Part shown: positions 1-5,669 of the stretch, piece by piece
Layout of the letters: each line of letters starts with the position of its first letter
Numbering within the stretch: position 1 is the first letter of the stretch
Source of the DNA: an uncultured Lysobacteraceae bacterium
Lineage (GTDB): Bacteria; Pseudomonadota; Gammaproteobacteria; Xanthomonadales; Rhodanobacteraceae
Direction: 5' to 3'
Assembly (NCBI GenBank): GCA_946480705.1
Contig: CAMLLF010000297.1
Span: forward strand, 1 to 5,669
DNA length: 5,669 nt
Notes under the pieces: generated by a model
Databases searched by the model: none
Told to the model about the DNA's origin: nothing
The model's input: only the letters and a program-made list of their open reading frames with translations
Program-made: the position numbers and the translations under genes

Positions 1-308
1 TAAGCGCAAGTTGCAGCGCGGTTAATGCCGGGTCGGCCCCTCGCGGCGGCGGAAGTTCAGTCGCGGGCGGCGTGATTCATTGTAAAACAGTGGAAAAGTT
101 TTTCGGGGTTGCCTGGCGTCGTGCGACGAGCACCGGCCGGCGCGCCGTACCGGCGCATGACGCGTTTCGCCGCCAAACCGCGTATTCAGAGTCGGCGGGC
201 GGATGCTGTTCGGATTCGCCGCCGCGACGCGTTCAGGGTTGCTGCGCGTGGACGCCGCCGGTGGCGGCAGCGGCACCGCCGAAGTGTCGCGTAGCCGGCC
301 GCCGAGAT

Positions 309-361
309 GGAAATTCGTCGGAATTCTCCGATGGCGGCGGCAGGGGACAGGACACTAGAAT
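309..361 (+). promoter_or_regulatory. Weak candidate promoter/operator region
   Basis: TAGAAT at 356-361 matches the sigma-70 -10 consensus at five of six bases. No acceptable -35 hexamer lies 15-19 bases upstream. An imperfect dyad, GGAAATTC then GTCG then GAATTCTCC (309-329), lies about 27 bases upstream of the hexamer and stands out in GC-rich DNA. It could be an activator or repressor site. If transcription starts just after 361, the leader would contain the CGTTCG/CGAACG hairpin at 367-383. This is suggestive only. Confidence 0.2.
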
Positions 362-471
362 GGTGCCGTTCGTCCAGCGAACGCGAAGGTTTTACCTGCT
401 TGCGCGGAAACCGGGCATGTGCCGGGGCGCCGCAAGGTGGCAGGGGGCAGCCGTAGTTTTCCGATATTTTC

Positions 472-477
472 GAGGAG
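472..477 (+). promoter_or_regulatory. Ribosome binding site of the CsgG-like gene
   Basis: GAGGAG lies seven bases before the ATG at 485. It decides the start: the same frame is open further upstream to an ATG at 419, but that start lacks a comparable site and would put 22 Arg-rich residues in front of a clean signal peptide. Confidence 0.8.
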
Positions 478-484
478 CAGGGCA

Positions 485-1198
485 ATGAAACAGTGGGTTC
501 TGGGTGTAGCGCTGGCGCTCACCGGCGCATTCGCGGCAAGCCCGGTGCTGGCCGCCGGCAAGATCGCGATCGGCGTGGCCGAGTTCAAGAACGAATCCGG
601 CGCGGGTTGGTGGCGCGGCGGCGTGGGCTGGGAACTGTCCGGCATGTTGTCGAACGAACTGGGCTCCAGCGGCAACTTCACGATCGTCGAGCGTGCCAAG
701 CTCGACAAGGTGCTCGAGGAGCAGAACCTCGCCGCTTCGGGCCGCGTGCGTTCCGGCACGGGCGCCAAGATGGGCAAGGTCACCGGTGCCGACTATCTCG
801 TCATGGGCACGGTGACGGCCTATGAAGAAAACACGGCGTCGACGGGCGGCGGCATCAGCTTCAAGGGCATTTCGCTGGGCGGCAAGAAGAGCGATGCCTA
901 TCTCGCCGTCGACGTCCGCGTCGTCAACACGAGCACGGGCGACATCGAGTTTTCGCGCACGATCGAAGGCCGCGCCTCCGGCGGCGGCGTGGCGGTCGGC
1001 GTCTACCGCGGCGGTTTCGGCGGCAATCTCGCGTCCGAGAAAAACACGCCGGCCGGCAAGGCGATCCGCGCGGCGCTCGTCGAGATCAGCGAATACCTCG
1101 ATTGCGTGATGGTCGAGCGCAACGGCTGCGAAAGCGAATACCAGGCCAAGGAATCGGGCCGTCGCGAGCGCACGAAGAAGTCGCTGAAGCTCGACTGA
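485..1198 (+). CDS. CsgG-family Sec-exported envelope protein
   Basis: A 237-residue protein of the CsgG (curli assembly/transport component) family. Residues 1-23 form a typical Sec signal peptide: charged MKQ, a hydrophobic core, then VLA before a predicted cut between A23 and A24. The body shows the family pattern: a first strand with VAEFKNESG (about 31-39), FTIVERAKLDKVLEEQNL (65-82), GADYLVMGTVTAYE (101-114), and an xVRVVNTSTGDIEFSRTIEG stretch (about 143-162). Gly-rich segments at 119-133 and 165-180 could be loops. Unlike E. coli CsgG, no lipobox cysteine follows the signal peptide. The only cysteines are C207 and C215 near the C-terminus, which could form a disulfide in the periplasm. 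The tail is charged and Arg/Lys-rich. No csgA, csgB, csgE or csgF is in the window, so a curli role is not supported. It is more likely a periplasmic or outer-membrane protein of unknown substrate. It is a single-gene unit ending at the terminator at 1223. The family call is firm; the function is open. Confidence 0.85.
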   Translation: MKQWVLGVALALTGAFAASPVLAAGKIAIGVAEFKNESGAGWWRGGVGWELSGMLSNELGSSGNFTIVERAKLDKVLEEQNLAASGRVRSGTGAKMGKVTGADYLVMGTVTAYEENTASTGGGISFKGISLGGKKSDAYLAVDVRVVNTSTGDIEFSRTIEGRASGGGVAVGVYRGGFGGNLASEKNTPAGKAIRAALVEISEYLDCVMVERNGCESEYQAKESGRRERTKKSLKLD

Positions 1199-1222
1199 TC
1201 TCCGGCGACTTCCGCGGTAATG

Positions 1223-1252
1223 AAAAAACCCCGCCACTGGCGGGGTTTTTTT
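1223..1252. terminator. Bidirectional intrinsic terminator between convergent genes
   Basis: A perfect 7-bp GC stem, CCCCGCC (1229-1235) and GGCGGGG (1239-1245), closes a 3-base loop (ACT). Six A residues precede it and seven T residues follow, so each strand has a stem followed by a U tract. It lies 25 bases after the stop of the CsgG-like gene (+) and 8 bases beyond the stop of rluB (-), and would end transcription from both. Confidence 0.93.
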
Positions 1253-1260
1253 GTCGCGGC

Positions 1261-3006
1261 TCAGCGATTGCCGCTGCGCGGGCCGCCGCCACGGTTGCCA
1301 CCGCCGGGACGTCCGCCACCGCCGGGGCGTCCCGCGCCCGCGCCGCCGCCCGGGCGTCCGCCAGGGCGTCCACCGCCGGGGCGTCCCGCACCGGGAGCGC
1401 CGCCGGGTCGTCCACCGCCGGGACGCCCCGCGCCCGGAGCACCGCCGGCGCGCGCGCCACCGGGGCGTCCGCCGGCCGGACGCGGTCCACCGGGGCCGCG
1501 TGTATTGCGTTCACCGTACGGAGATGGGCTGCGATCACCGTAGTTGCCGCGGTTGCCTGAGCGGTCGCCGTACGTGCCGCGATTGCCGTTCGGCTCCGCG
1601 CGATTGCCCGAATCGGCACCGCCTGGATGGCCATACGGCAGCGATGCGCGGTTGCCACGTGCATCATCATTGCGATCGCTGCTGCGATTGCCGCGGTTGT
1701 CGTTGTTCCAGGGACGTCCGCCACCCTCGCTGCGCGGGCCGCCGCCTTCGCCGCGCGGGCCGCGACTGCCGGGACCGGGGCCGGGGCCGCGCTGTCCGCC
1801 GGGACGCCCGCTGCCGCGGTTCGCGCCGCGGCCGAATTCGTCACCGGCAGACCAGGTCCGCGGCATCACGACTTCCTGGCCCGGCGCCGCGCCGCGCCGC
1901 GGCGGAGAGCGACGCTGCGGCTTGTCGGTATTGCCCTCGATCGTGCGTGGGCCGCGACCCGGCGCGTTGCCGCGCGGACCGCCGCCGCCGAAGCGTTTGG
2001 GACCGCGCGGAGCGCCACGACCCGGGCGGCCCGGCCCGTCGTCGCGGATGCGATCGAAGCGCGTGAGTTCGCGCGCCTCGGCGCGATCGGCACCGATCCA
2101 CGCCTGCTGGCCGCTGCCGCGCGGCGCGGGCCGATACTCGGTGACGGCACTCTGCGTCGCGCGACGCTGGTGGATGACCGGCTGCAAGGTCAGCGTCGGC
2201 TCGTTCTGCGTTGCGCCGCAGAGCTCGCGCAGCGCCTTCGTGTCTTCCGCGTCGAGTTCCTGCGAGTGACGCTTGAGCGGCCTCGGCAACTCCACAGTGC
2301 CGTAGCGCACGCGCTTGAGGCGGCTCACGAGAAAGCCGGCGGCATCCCAGAGGCGGCGCACTTCGCGATTGCGGCCTTCCTTGATGACCACGCGGAACCA
2401 CGAGTGACTGCCGCTGCGGCTGATCACGCCGATGTCGTCGAAATGCGCCGGACCGTCGTCGAGTTCGATGCCGGCCTTGAGGCGCTCGAGCACCTCGTCG
2501 GGTACTTCGCCGTGCACGCGGCAGATGTATTCGCGTTCGATCTCGCTCGACGGATGCATCAGCGCGTTGGCAAGATTGCCGTCGGTCGTCAGCAGCAGCA
2601 GGCCGGTCGTGTTGATGTCCAGGCGGCCGACGGCGATCCAGCGCTGGCCCTTGAGGCGCGGCAGCTGTTCGAACACGGTCGGACGGCCTTCAGGATCTTC
2701 GCGCGTCGTCACCACCCCCTCGGGCTTGTGATAGACGAGCACCTGCGCCTGCTCGGCATCGTCGCGGATCACGACGAACAGCTTGCCGTCGACTTCGATG
2801 CGATCGCCGCTCTTGACGCTGAGACCGATCGTCGCCGGCGTTCCGTTGACCGAGATCTCGCCGTTCTGGATACGCTGCTCGAGCAAGCGGCGCGAGCCCA
2901 GGCCCGCATTCGCGAGAACCTTGTGCAGCCGTTCCTCGACGACCGGCGCGTTTTCGTCCGGCTGCGAGCGTTTGAGGGTGAGTGTGCGGCGGGGTGCAGC
3001 GGTCAT
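1261..3006 (-). CDS. rluB: 23S rRNA pseudouridine synthase RluB with a long Gly/Arg-rich tail
   Basis: Pseudouridine synthase of the RsuA/RluB/E/F family. In E. coli, RluB isomerises U2605 of 23S rRNA. Domains in this 581-residue protein: an S4 RNA-binding domain at about 25-72 (RLHKVLANAGLGSRR); then the catalytic domain at about 88-245, with GRLDINTTGLLLLT (127-140) carrying the expected catalytic Asp130, EREYICRVHG (157-166) and the family motif KEGRNREVRRLWDAAGF (209-225). E. coli RluB is about 290 residues, so roughly 260 residues are extra. From about 320 to the end the protein is a low-complexity Gly/Arg/Pro/Asn tail with many RGG-, GNRG- and RPGG-like units, probably disordered and RNA-binding. 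The ATG overlaps the scpB stop as ATGA, and CCGGAG lies eight bases upstream, supporting this start and translational coupling. The terminator at 1223-1252 follows the stop. RluB rather than RluE/F is chosen from the S4 domain, overall similarity and position beside scpAB. Confidence 0.95.
   Translation of the reverse strand: MTAAPRRTLTLKRSQPDENAPVVEERLHKVLANAGLGSRRLLEQRIQNGEISVNGTPATIGLSVKSGDRIEVDGKLFVVIRDDAEQAQVLVYHKPEGVVTTREDPEGRPTVFEQLPRLKGQRWIAVGRLDINTTGLLLLTTDGNLANALMHPSSEIEREYICRVHGEVPDEVLERLKAGIELDDGPAHFDDIGVISRSGSHSWFRVVIKEGRNREVRRLWDAAGFLVSRLKRVRYGTVELPRPLKRHSQELDAEDTKALRELCGATQNEPTLTLQPVIHQRRATQSAVTEYRPAPRGSGQQAWIGADRAEARELTRFDRIRDDGPGRPGRGAPRGPKRFGGGGPRGNAPGRGPRTIEGNTDKPQRRSPPRRGAAPGQEVVMPRTWSAGDEFGRGANRGSGRPGGQRGPGPGPGSRGPRGEGGGPRSEGGGRPWNNDNRGNRSSDRNDDARGNRASLPYGHPGGADSGNRAEPNGNRGTYGDRSGNRGNYGDRSPSPYGERNTRGPGGPRPAGGRPGGARAGGAPGAGRPGGGRPGGAPGAGRPGGGRPGGRPGGGAGAGRPGGGGRPGGGNRGGGPRSGNR
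1369..1452 (-). repeat. Two tandem 42-bp repeats in the rluB tail
   Basis: Two adjacent 42-base units (1369-1410 and 1411-1452) agree at 35 of 42 bases by eye. They encode the 14-residue unit RPGGAPGAGRPGGG (residues 533-546) and its neighbour RAGGAPGAGRPGGG (519-532). Six of the seven differences fall on third codon positions and are silent; the seventh gives Pro/Ala. Degenerate RPGGG units continue towards the C-terminus (1264-1368). Confidence 0.85.
1528..1587 (-). repeat. Two tandem 30-bp repeats in the rluB tail
   Basis: Units 1528-1557 and 1558-1587 encode GNRGNYGDRS (residues 484-493) and GNRGTYGDRS (474-483). They differ at about 8 of 30 bases yet at only one residue (Asn/Thr). Looser GNR/NRGN units extend upstream to about residue 437, forming an Asn/Arg/Gly/Tyr-rich block distinct from the Pro/Gly/Arg block that follows. 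Confidence 0.75.
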
Positions 3007-4001
3007 GCGGTGTGCTCCGGAACGTCGTCGGACGTCGTGGTGTCGTTCGGATCGACGGCGTCGTCGTCCGGGGAAATATCGGGAGTGGCCGGATCGGCGT
3101 GGACGACGCTGTCATCCGTGTCCGTGGGGTCGAGCCAGCGGTCGGTGTCGTCGAAATCCTCGCCGGCGATTTCTTCGGCGGCGGAACCGTCGTCGATCGT
3201 ATCGCCGTCGGGCAGGGCGGCTTCGGCCGTCGCGACAGACTCGTCAATGAGGTCGTCGTCGACCGGCGTGCCGTCGTCAACGGCCGGGGAGGCGGCCGCT
3301 TCGGCGGCGGGAGGCGTCGCTTCGGCGGTCGTGACGGCGCCCGCTTCGGCCTGGATACCGGCTTCGGTGTCGGTGACGGCGACGATGTCCGCGGACGCCG
3401 ACTCGTCGTCCTCGGGCGGCAATTCGAGCGAAGGCGGTATGACGGGCGCGAGATCCAGCTGCGGCTCGTAGTCGTCGAGGTCGCGGATCTCGGCGAGCGG
3501 CGGCAGTTCGTCGAGCGACTTCAGGTTGAAATAGTCGAGGAAGCTCCGCGACGTGCCGAACAGCGCGGGCCGGCCCGGCACGTCGCGATAGCCGACGACG
3601 CGGATCCATTCGCGTTCCTCGAGCGTCTTGATGATCGACGACGACACGGCGACGCCGCGGATCTGTTCGATCTCCGCGCGCGTGATCGGTTGGCGGTACG
3701 CGATCAGCGCGAGCGTCTCGAGCAGCGCGCGCGAGTACTTGGTCTGGCGTTCGGTCCACAGACGCGTGACCCAGGGATGCACGTCCTCGCGGATCTGGTA
3801 GCGATAGCCGGAGGCGACTTCCTTGAGCTCGATGCCGCGTTCGGCGCATTCGTCGGCGAGCAGCTGCAGCGCGGCGAGCAGCTGTTCGTTGTCGACGTTT
3901 TCCTCTTCGGTGAACAGCGCGGCGAGCTGGGCGACCGACAGCGGCTGGGCGGCCGCGAGCAGCACCGCTTCGATCACGCGCTTGAGCAGTTGCGGATCCA
4001 T
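3003..4001 (-). CDS. scpB: Segregation and condensation protein ScpB with a long acidic tail
   Basis: ScpB is the winged-helix (kite) subunit that dimerises and binds the kleisin ScpA in the SMC-ScpAB condensin, acting on the nucleoid in chromosome compaction and segregation. The 332-residue product has the usual two winged-helix domains, about 1-85 and 88-165. Family signatures are LLETLALIAYRQPITRAEIE (93-112), IRGVAVSSSIIKTLEER (114-130), and LFGTSRSFLDYFNLKSLDEL (147-166). Typical ScpB proteins are about 180-200 residues, and the conserved part here ends near 182. The remaining ~140 residues are Asp/Glu/Ala/Thr/Pro-rich with almost no basic residues, and are probably disordered. The ATG shares a base with the scpA stop (TGATG), with GGAAG seven bases upstream; the stop overlaps the rluB start. 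Coupled expression with both neighbours is therefore expected. Confidence 0.95.
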   Translation of the reverse strand: MDPQLLKRVIEAVLLAAAQPLSVAQLAALFTEEENVDNEQLLAALQLLADECAERGIELKEVASGYRYQIREDVHPWVTRLWTERQTKYSRALLETLALIAYRQPITRAEIEQIRGVAVSSSIIKTLEEREWIRVVGYRDVPGRPALFGTSRSFLDYFNLKSLDELPPLAEIRDLDDYEPQLDLAPVIPPSLELPPEDDESASADIVAVTDTEAGIQAEAGAVTTAEATPPAAEAAASPAVDDGTPVDDDLIDESVATAEAALPDGDTIDDGSAAEEIAGEDFDDTDRWLDPTDTDDSVVHADPATPDISPDDDAVDPNDTTTSDDVPEHTA

Positions 4002-4912
4002 CAGGAAGCTTCCAGGACGTCGGCGTTCTCGTCGCCGTCGCGCGCGAGCGTCGGCGTCTCGCCGTCGACGACGAGCGCCTTGATGTAGATCGGTCCGGGC
4101 ACGTCGTTCTGCACGATCTCGATCAGGGTTTCCTTGGCGAGTTCGAGCATCGCAAGAAAGGTCACGACGACGCCGCGCCGGCCTTCTTCCGGATTGAACA
4201 GACTTTCGAAGCTGTGGAACTCGCCGTCGCCGAGGCGGCCGAGCACGTCGCTCATGCGATGCCGCACCGACAGCGCCTCGCGCTGGATCGCATGGTTCCC
4301 GGTCAGGTCGGCGCGGCGCAGCACGTCCTTGAGCGCGAGCAGCAGTTCCTTGAGCTCGACCGGCGGCGGCAGGCGCACGACGCTGCGGTCCGGAACGAAG
4401 GCCGATGCCAGCGAGATGTCGCGTTCGAGCCGCGGCATCGCCTCGATGTCGGCGGCGGCCTTCTTGAAGCGTTCGTATTCCTGCAGGCGGCGCACGAGTT
4501 CGGCGCGCGGGTCTTCTTCATCGCCCTCGGCGTCCGGCGGACGCGGCAGCAGCAGGCGCGATTTGATCTCGGCGAGGATCGCGGCCATGACGAGGTAGTC
4601 GGCCGCGAGTTCGAGCTTCAGGTTGTGCATGAGCTCGATGTAGTCGACGTACTGGCGCGTGATTTCGGCGACCGGTATGTCCAGGATGTCGAGGTTCTGG
4701 CGGCGGATCAGGTAAAGCAGAAGGTCCAGCGGTCCCTCGAACGCTTCGAGAATGACTTCGAGCGCATCCGGCGGGATGTACAGATCCTGCGGCATCTGCA
4801 GCACGGGCTGGCCTTTCACGACGGCGAGCGGCATTTCCTGCTGCTGCGGTACGGGCGTGAAAATGCCTTGGCCCTCGCTGGGCGCGAGTTGCTCGACAGG
4901 CTCGGTGCTCAT
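4001..4912 (-). CDS. scpA: Segregation and condensation protein ScpA (kleisin)
   Basis: ScpA is the kleisin subunit that bridges the SMC heads and binds ScpB in bacterial condensin. The 303-residue product shows the N-terminal SMC-neck-binding helices with FEGPLDLLLYLIRRQNLDIL (58-77) and PVAEITRQYVDYI (80-92), then AADYLVMAAILAEIKSRLLL (103-122). A middle ScpB-binding linker follows (RRLQEYERFKKAA, 141-153), then the C-terminal winged helix VTFLAMLELAKETLIEI (250-266) with GPIYI (273-277). The length is somewhat above the common 240-290 because of a non-conserved Gln/Pro-rich first ~40 residues. An in-frame TAG lies directly before the ATG, so translation cannot begin further upstream. No good ribosome binding site precedes it, and an internal ATG at residue 27 is a possible true start. 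The stop overlaps the scpB start. Confidence 0.96.
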   Translation of the reverse strand: MSTEPVEQLAPSEGQGIFTPVPQQQEMPLAVVKGQPVLQMPQDLYIPPDALEVILEAFEGPLDLLLYLIRRQNLDILDIPVAEITRQYVDYIELMHNLKLELAADYLVMAAILAEIKSRLLLPRPPDAEGDEEDPRAELVRRLQEYERFKKAAADIEAMPRLERDISLASAFVPDRSVVRLPPPVELKELLLALKDVLRRADLTGNHAIQREALSVRHRMSDVLGRLGDGEFHSFESLFNPEEGRRGVVVTFLAMLELAKETLIEIVQNDVPGPIYIKALVVDGETPTLARDGDENADVLEAS

Positions 4913-4988
4913 CTAGCGGACGCTGGTCTCTACGCTGTTCGCCGCGCTCACCGCGGCATGCGGGCCCTGGAGGCCGATTCCGTCAAGC
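4913..4988 (-). other. yciO-scpA intergenic gap
   Basis: Seventy-six bases with a GCCGCG/CGCGGC hairpin (4941-4957, 5-base loop) and no T tract, so it is not a terminator. A TTGACG sequence near the yciO stop has no fitting -10 partner. The gap does not interrupt the likely yciO-scpA-scpB-rluB transcript, but a weak internal promoter cannot be excluded. Confidence 0.4.
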
Positions 4989-5606
4989 TCAGGCGAACGG
5001 CACTTCGCCCTTGCCCTGGCGTACGAGCCGCGGCGTGTCGTCCACGAGGTCGATCACGGTCGTCGGTTCGTTGCCGCAGAAACCGCTGTCGACGAACAGG
5101 TCGACGGCGGAACTTACATGGTCGTACAGGTCGTCGACTTCCCAGCCTGCCATGTCCTCGTCCGGCAGTATCAGGCTGGAGCTCGACAGCGGCTCGCCCG
5201 ATGCTTCGACCAGCGCGAGTGCGACGCGATGGTCCGGTATGCGGACGCCTACGGAACGCTTCTTGGCCTGCTTCAGGTGCCGGGGTACGTCGGCAGCCGC
5301 AGGAAGTAGGAAAGTGTAGGGGCCGGGAGTCAGGGATCGGACCAGCCGGAACGCCGCGTCATGCATGCGGGCGTAGGCGCCGACCTCACTCAAGTGGCGA
5401 CAGATTAAAGTGAAGTTGTGCCTGCTGTCCAGCTTTCGCAGGCGCATGACGCGTTCCTGCGCGGGCTGCGCATTCAGTCGCCAGCCCAGCGCATAGCCCG
5501 AATCCGTCGGATACGCGATGAGCCCGCCGCGGTCGAGCACGGCGACGGCCTGGGCGATCAGCCGCGGCTGCGGGTTTTCCGGATGGATGTGAATGCGCAG
5601 GGTCAT
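4989..5606 (-). CDS. yciO: YciO, YrdC/Sua5-like protein
   Basis: A YrdC-fold protein of the YciO branch, paralogous to TsaC/Sua5, which makes threonylcarbamoyl-AMP for t6A in tRNA. With the ATG at 5606 it has 205 residues, against about 206 for E. coli YciO, and starts with the matching IHPENPQPRLI (6-16). Motifs: YPTDSGYALG (32-41), RHNFTLICRHLSE (62-74), TPGPYTFLL (93-101), VGVRIPDH (119-126), PLSSSSL (139-145) and TTVIDLVDDTP (182-192). The S-x-N element of true TsaC/Sua5 is absent (SSSSL), as in E. coli YciO, so full TsaC activity should not be assumed; the precise role is unsettled. The frame is also open upstream, through a GTG at 5651 to the window edge, but those residues fall outside the family and lack a ribosome binding site. 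An AGG stands nine bases before the chosen ATG. It is the first gene of the minus-strand block inside the window. Confidence 0.88.
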   Translation of the reverse strand: MTLRIHIHPENPQPRLIAQAVAVLDRGGLIAYPTDSGYALGWRLNAQPAQERVMRLRKLDSRHNFTLICRHLSEVGAYARMHDAAFRLVRSLTPGPYTFLLPAAADVPRHLKQAKKRSVGVRIPDHRVALALVEASGEPLSSSSLILPDEDMAGWEVDDLYDHVSSAVDLFVDSGFCGNEPTTVIDLVDDTPRLVRQGKGEVPFA

Positions 5607-5669
5607 CCGCGAGAGCCTGCGGACCGCGACGAAATTCGTCAAGCGCGACACACTATGCAGGTCATGTCC

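Larger units (their letters stand above)
1..484. other. Gene-free left flank and leader of the CsgG-like gene
   Basis: I see no convincing gene here. The open frames translate to Arg/Ala/Cys-rich sequence with no recognisable motif and no good ribosome binding site, as expected of chance frames in GC-rich DNA. The frame from a GTG at 72 ends in a TGA that overlaps the ATG of the next gene, but its product looks non-biological. Visible structure: a short A/T-rich island at about 75-105; a GCGCCG/CGGCGC hairpin at 142-156; an imperfect A/T-rich dyad at 309-329; a TAGAAT hexamer at 356-361; and a CGTTCG/CGAACG hairpin at 367-383. Most of the stretch probably serves as upstream control region and leader for the gene at 485. 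Confidence 0.6.

Noticed and set aside
392..1237. Minus-strand frame of 281 codons opposite the CsgG-like gene
   Set aside because: His/Arg/Ala-rich shadow frame that also crosses the terminator stem; the plus strand has the signal peptide, ribosome binding site and family motifs.
1264..1600. Possible CRISPR array or non-coding satellite in the regular GC repeats
   Set aside because: The units are in frame with rluB, imperfect, directly adjacent without spacers, and differ mainly at silent positions, so they are coding repeats.
1627..3471. A 614-codon plus-strand open frame antisense to rluB and scpB
   Set aside because: It mirrors the GC-rich third-position pattern of the genes opposite, shows Ala/Arg/Val-rich sequence without motifs, and conflicts with clear RluB and ScpB domains.
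4004..4013. Perfect palindrome GGAAGCTTCC at the scpA/scpB junction
   Set aside because: It coincides with the end of scpA and the ribosome binding site of scpB; a 10-base palindrome here is explained by coding plus the GGAAG site and shows no sign of being an operator.
2982..4088. Plus-strand frame of 368 codons opposite scpB
   Set aside because: Shadow frame of scpB: Arg/Val/Gly-rich, no motifs, no ribosome binding site.
4941..4957. Hairpin between yciO and scpA as a terminator
   Set aside because: There is no T tract on either side and the stem is only 6 bp.
4214..5413. Plus-strand frame of 399 codons opposite scpA and yciO
   Set aside because: It runs across two well-supported minus-strand genes and their gap, with no family resemblance.
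5607..5651. GTG at 5651 as the yciO start
   Set aside because: It adds 15 residues absent from the family and has no ribosome binding site; the ATG at 5606 gives the normal length.

Overview
This GC-rich window looks like a chromosomal segment from a gammaproteobacterium. The recognisable gene order yciO-scpA-scpB-rluB on the minus strand, ScpA/ScpB in place of MukBEF, and the CsgG-type secreted protein would all suit a lineage of the Xanthomonadales/Lysobacter or Steroidobacter/Nevskia kind. That placement is inferred from gene style and composition, not from a marker gene.

Layout: positions 1-484 hold no gene I can support, only a few weak dyads and a weak -10-like hexamer. A plus-strand gene (485-1198) encodes a 237-residue Sec-exported protein of the CsgG family. 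It ends just before a strong bidirectional hairpin terminator (1223-1252) that separates it from the convergent minus-strand block. Read in its own direction, that block runs yciO (5606-4989), a 76-nt gap, scpA (4912-4001), scpB (4001-3003) and rluB (3006-1261). The stop and start codons of scpA/scpB and of scpB/rluB overlap (TGATG and ATGA), so these three are almost certainly one translationally coupled transcript. yciO probably belongs to it as well.

How the genes work together: ScpA (kleisin) and ScpB (winged-helix partner) form the non-SMC part of the bacterial condensin that compacts and segregates chromosomes; the SMC gene is not in the window. RluB makes a pseudouridine in the peptidyl-transferase region of 23S rRNA. 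YciO is a paralogue of the tRNA t6A enzyme TsaC/Sua5. The cluster therefore combines housekeeping RNA modification with chromosome organisation. The CsgG-like gene is a separate transcription unit, probably acting in the periplasm or cell envelope.

The most unusual parts are the low-complexity extensions. RluB carries an extra ~260-residue Gly/Arg/Pro/Asn tail with tandem 14- and 10-residue repeats, whose DNA copies differ almost only at third codon positions. ScpB, encoded immediately upstream, carries a ~140-residue strongly acidic tail. I see no mobile element, CRISPR array, tRNA or rRNA, and no clearly new multi-gene system.
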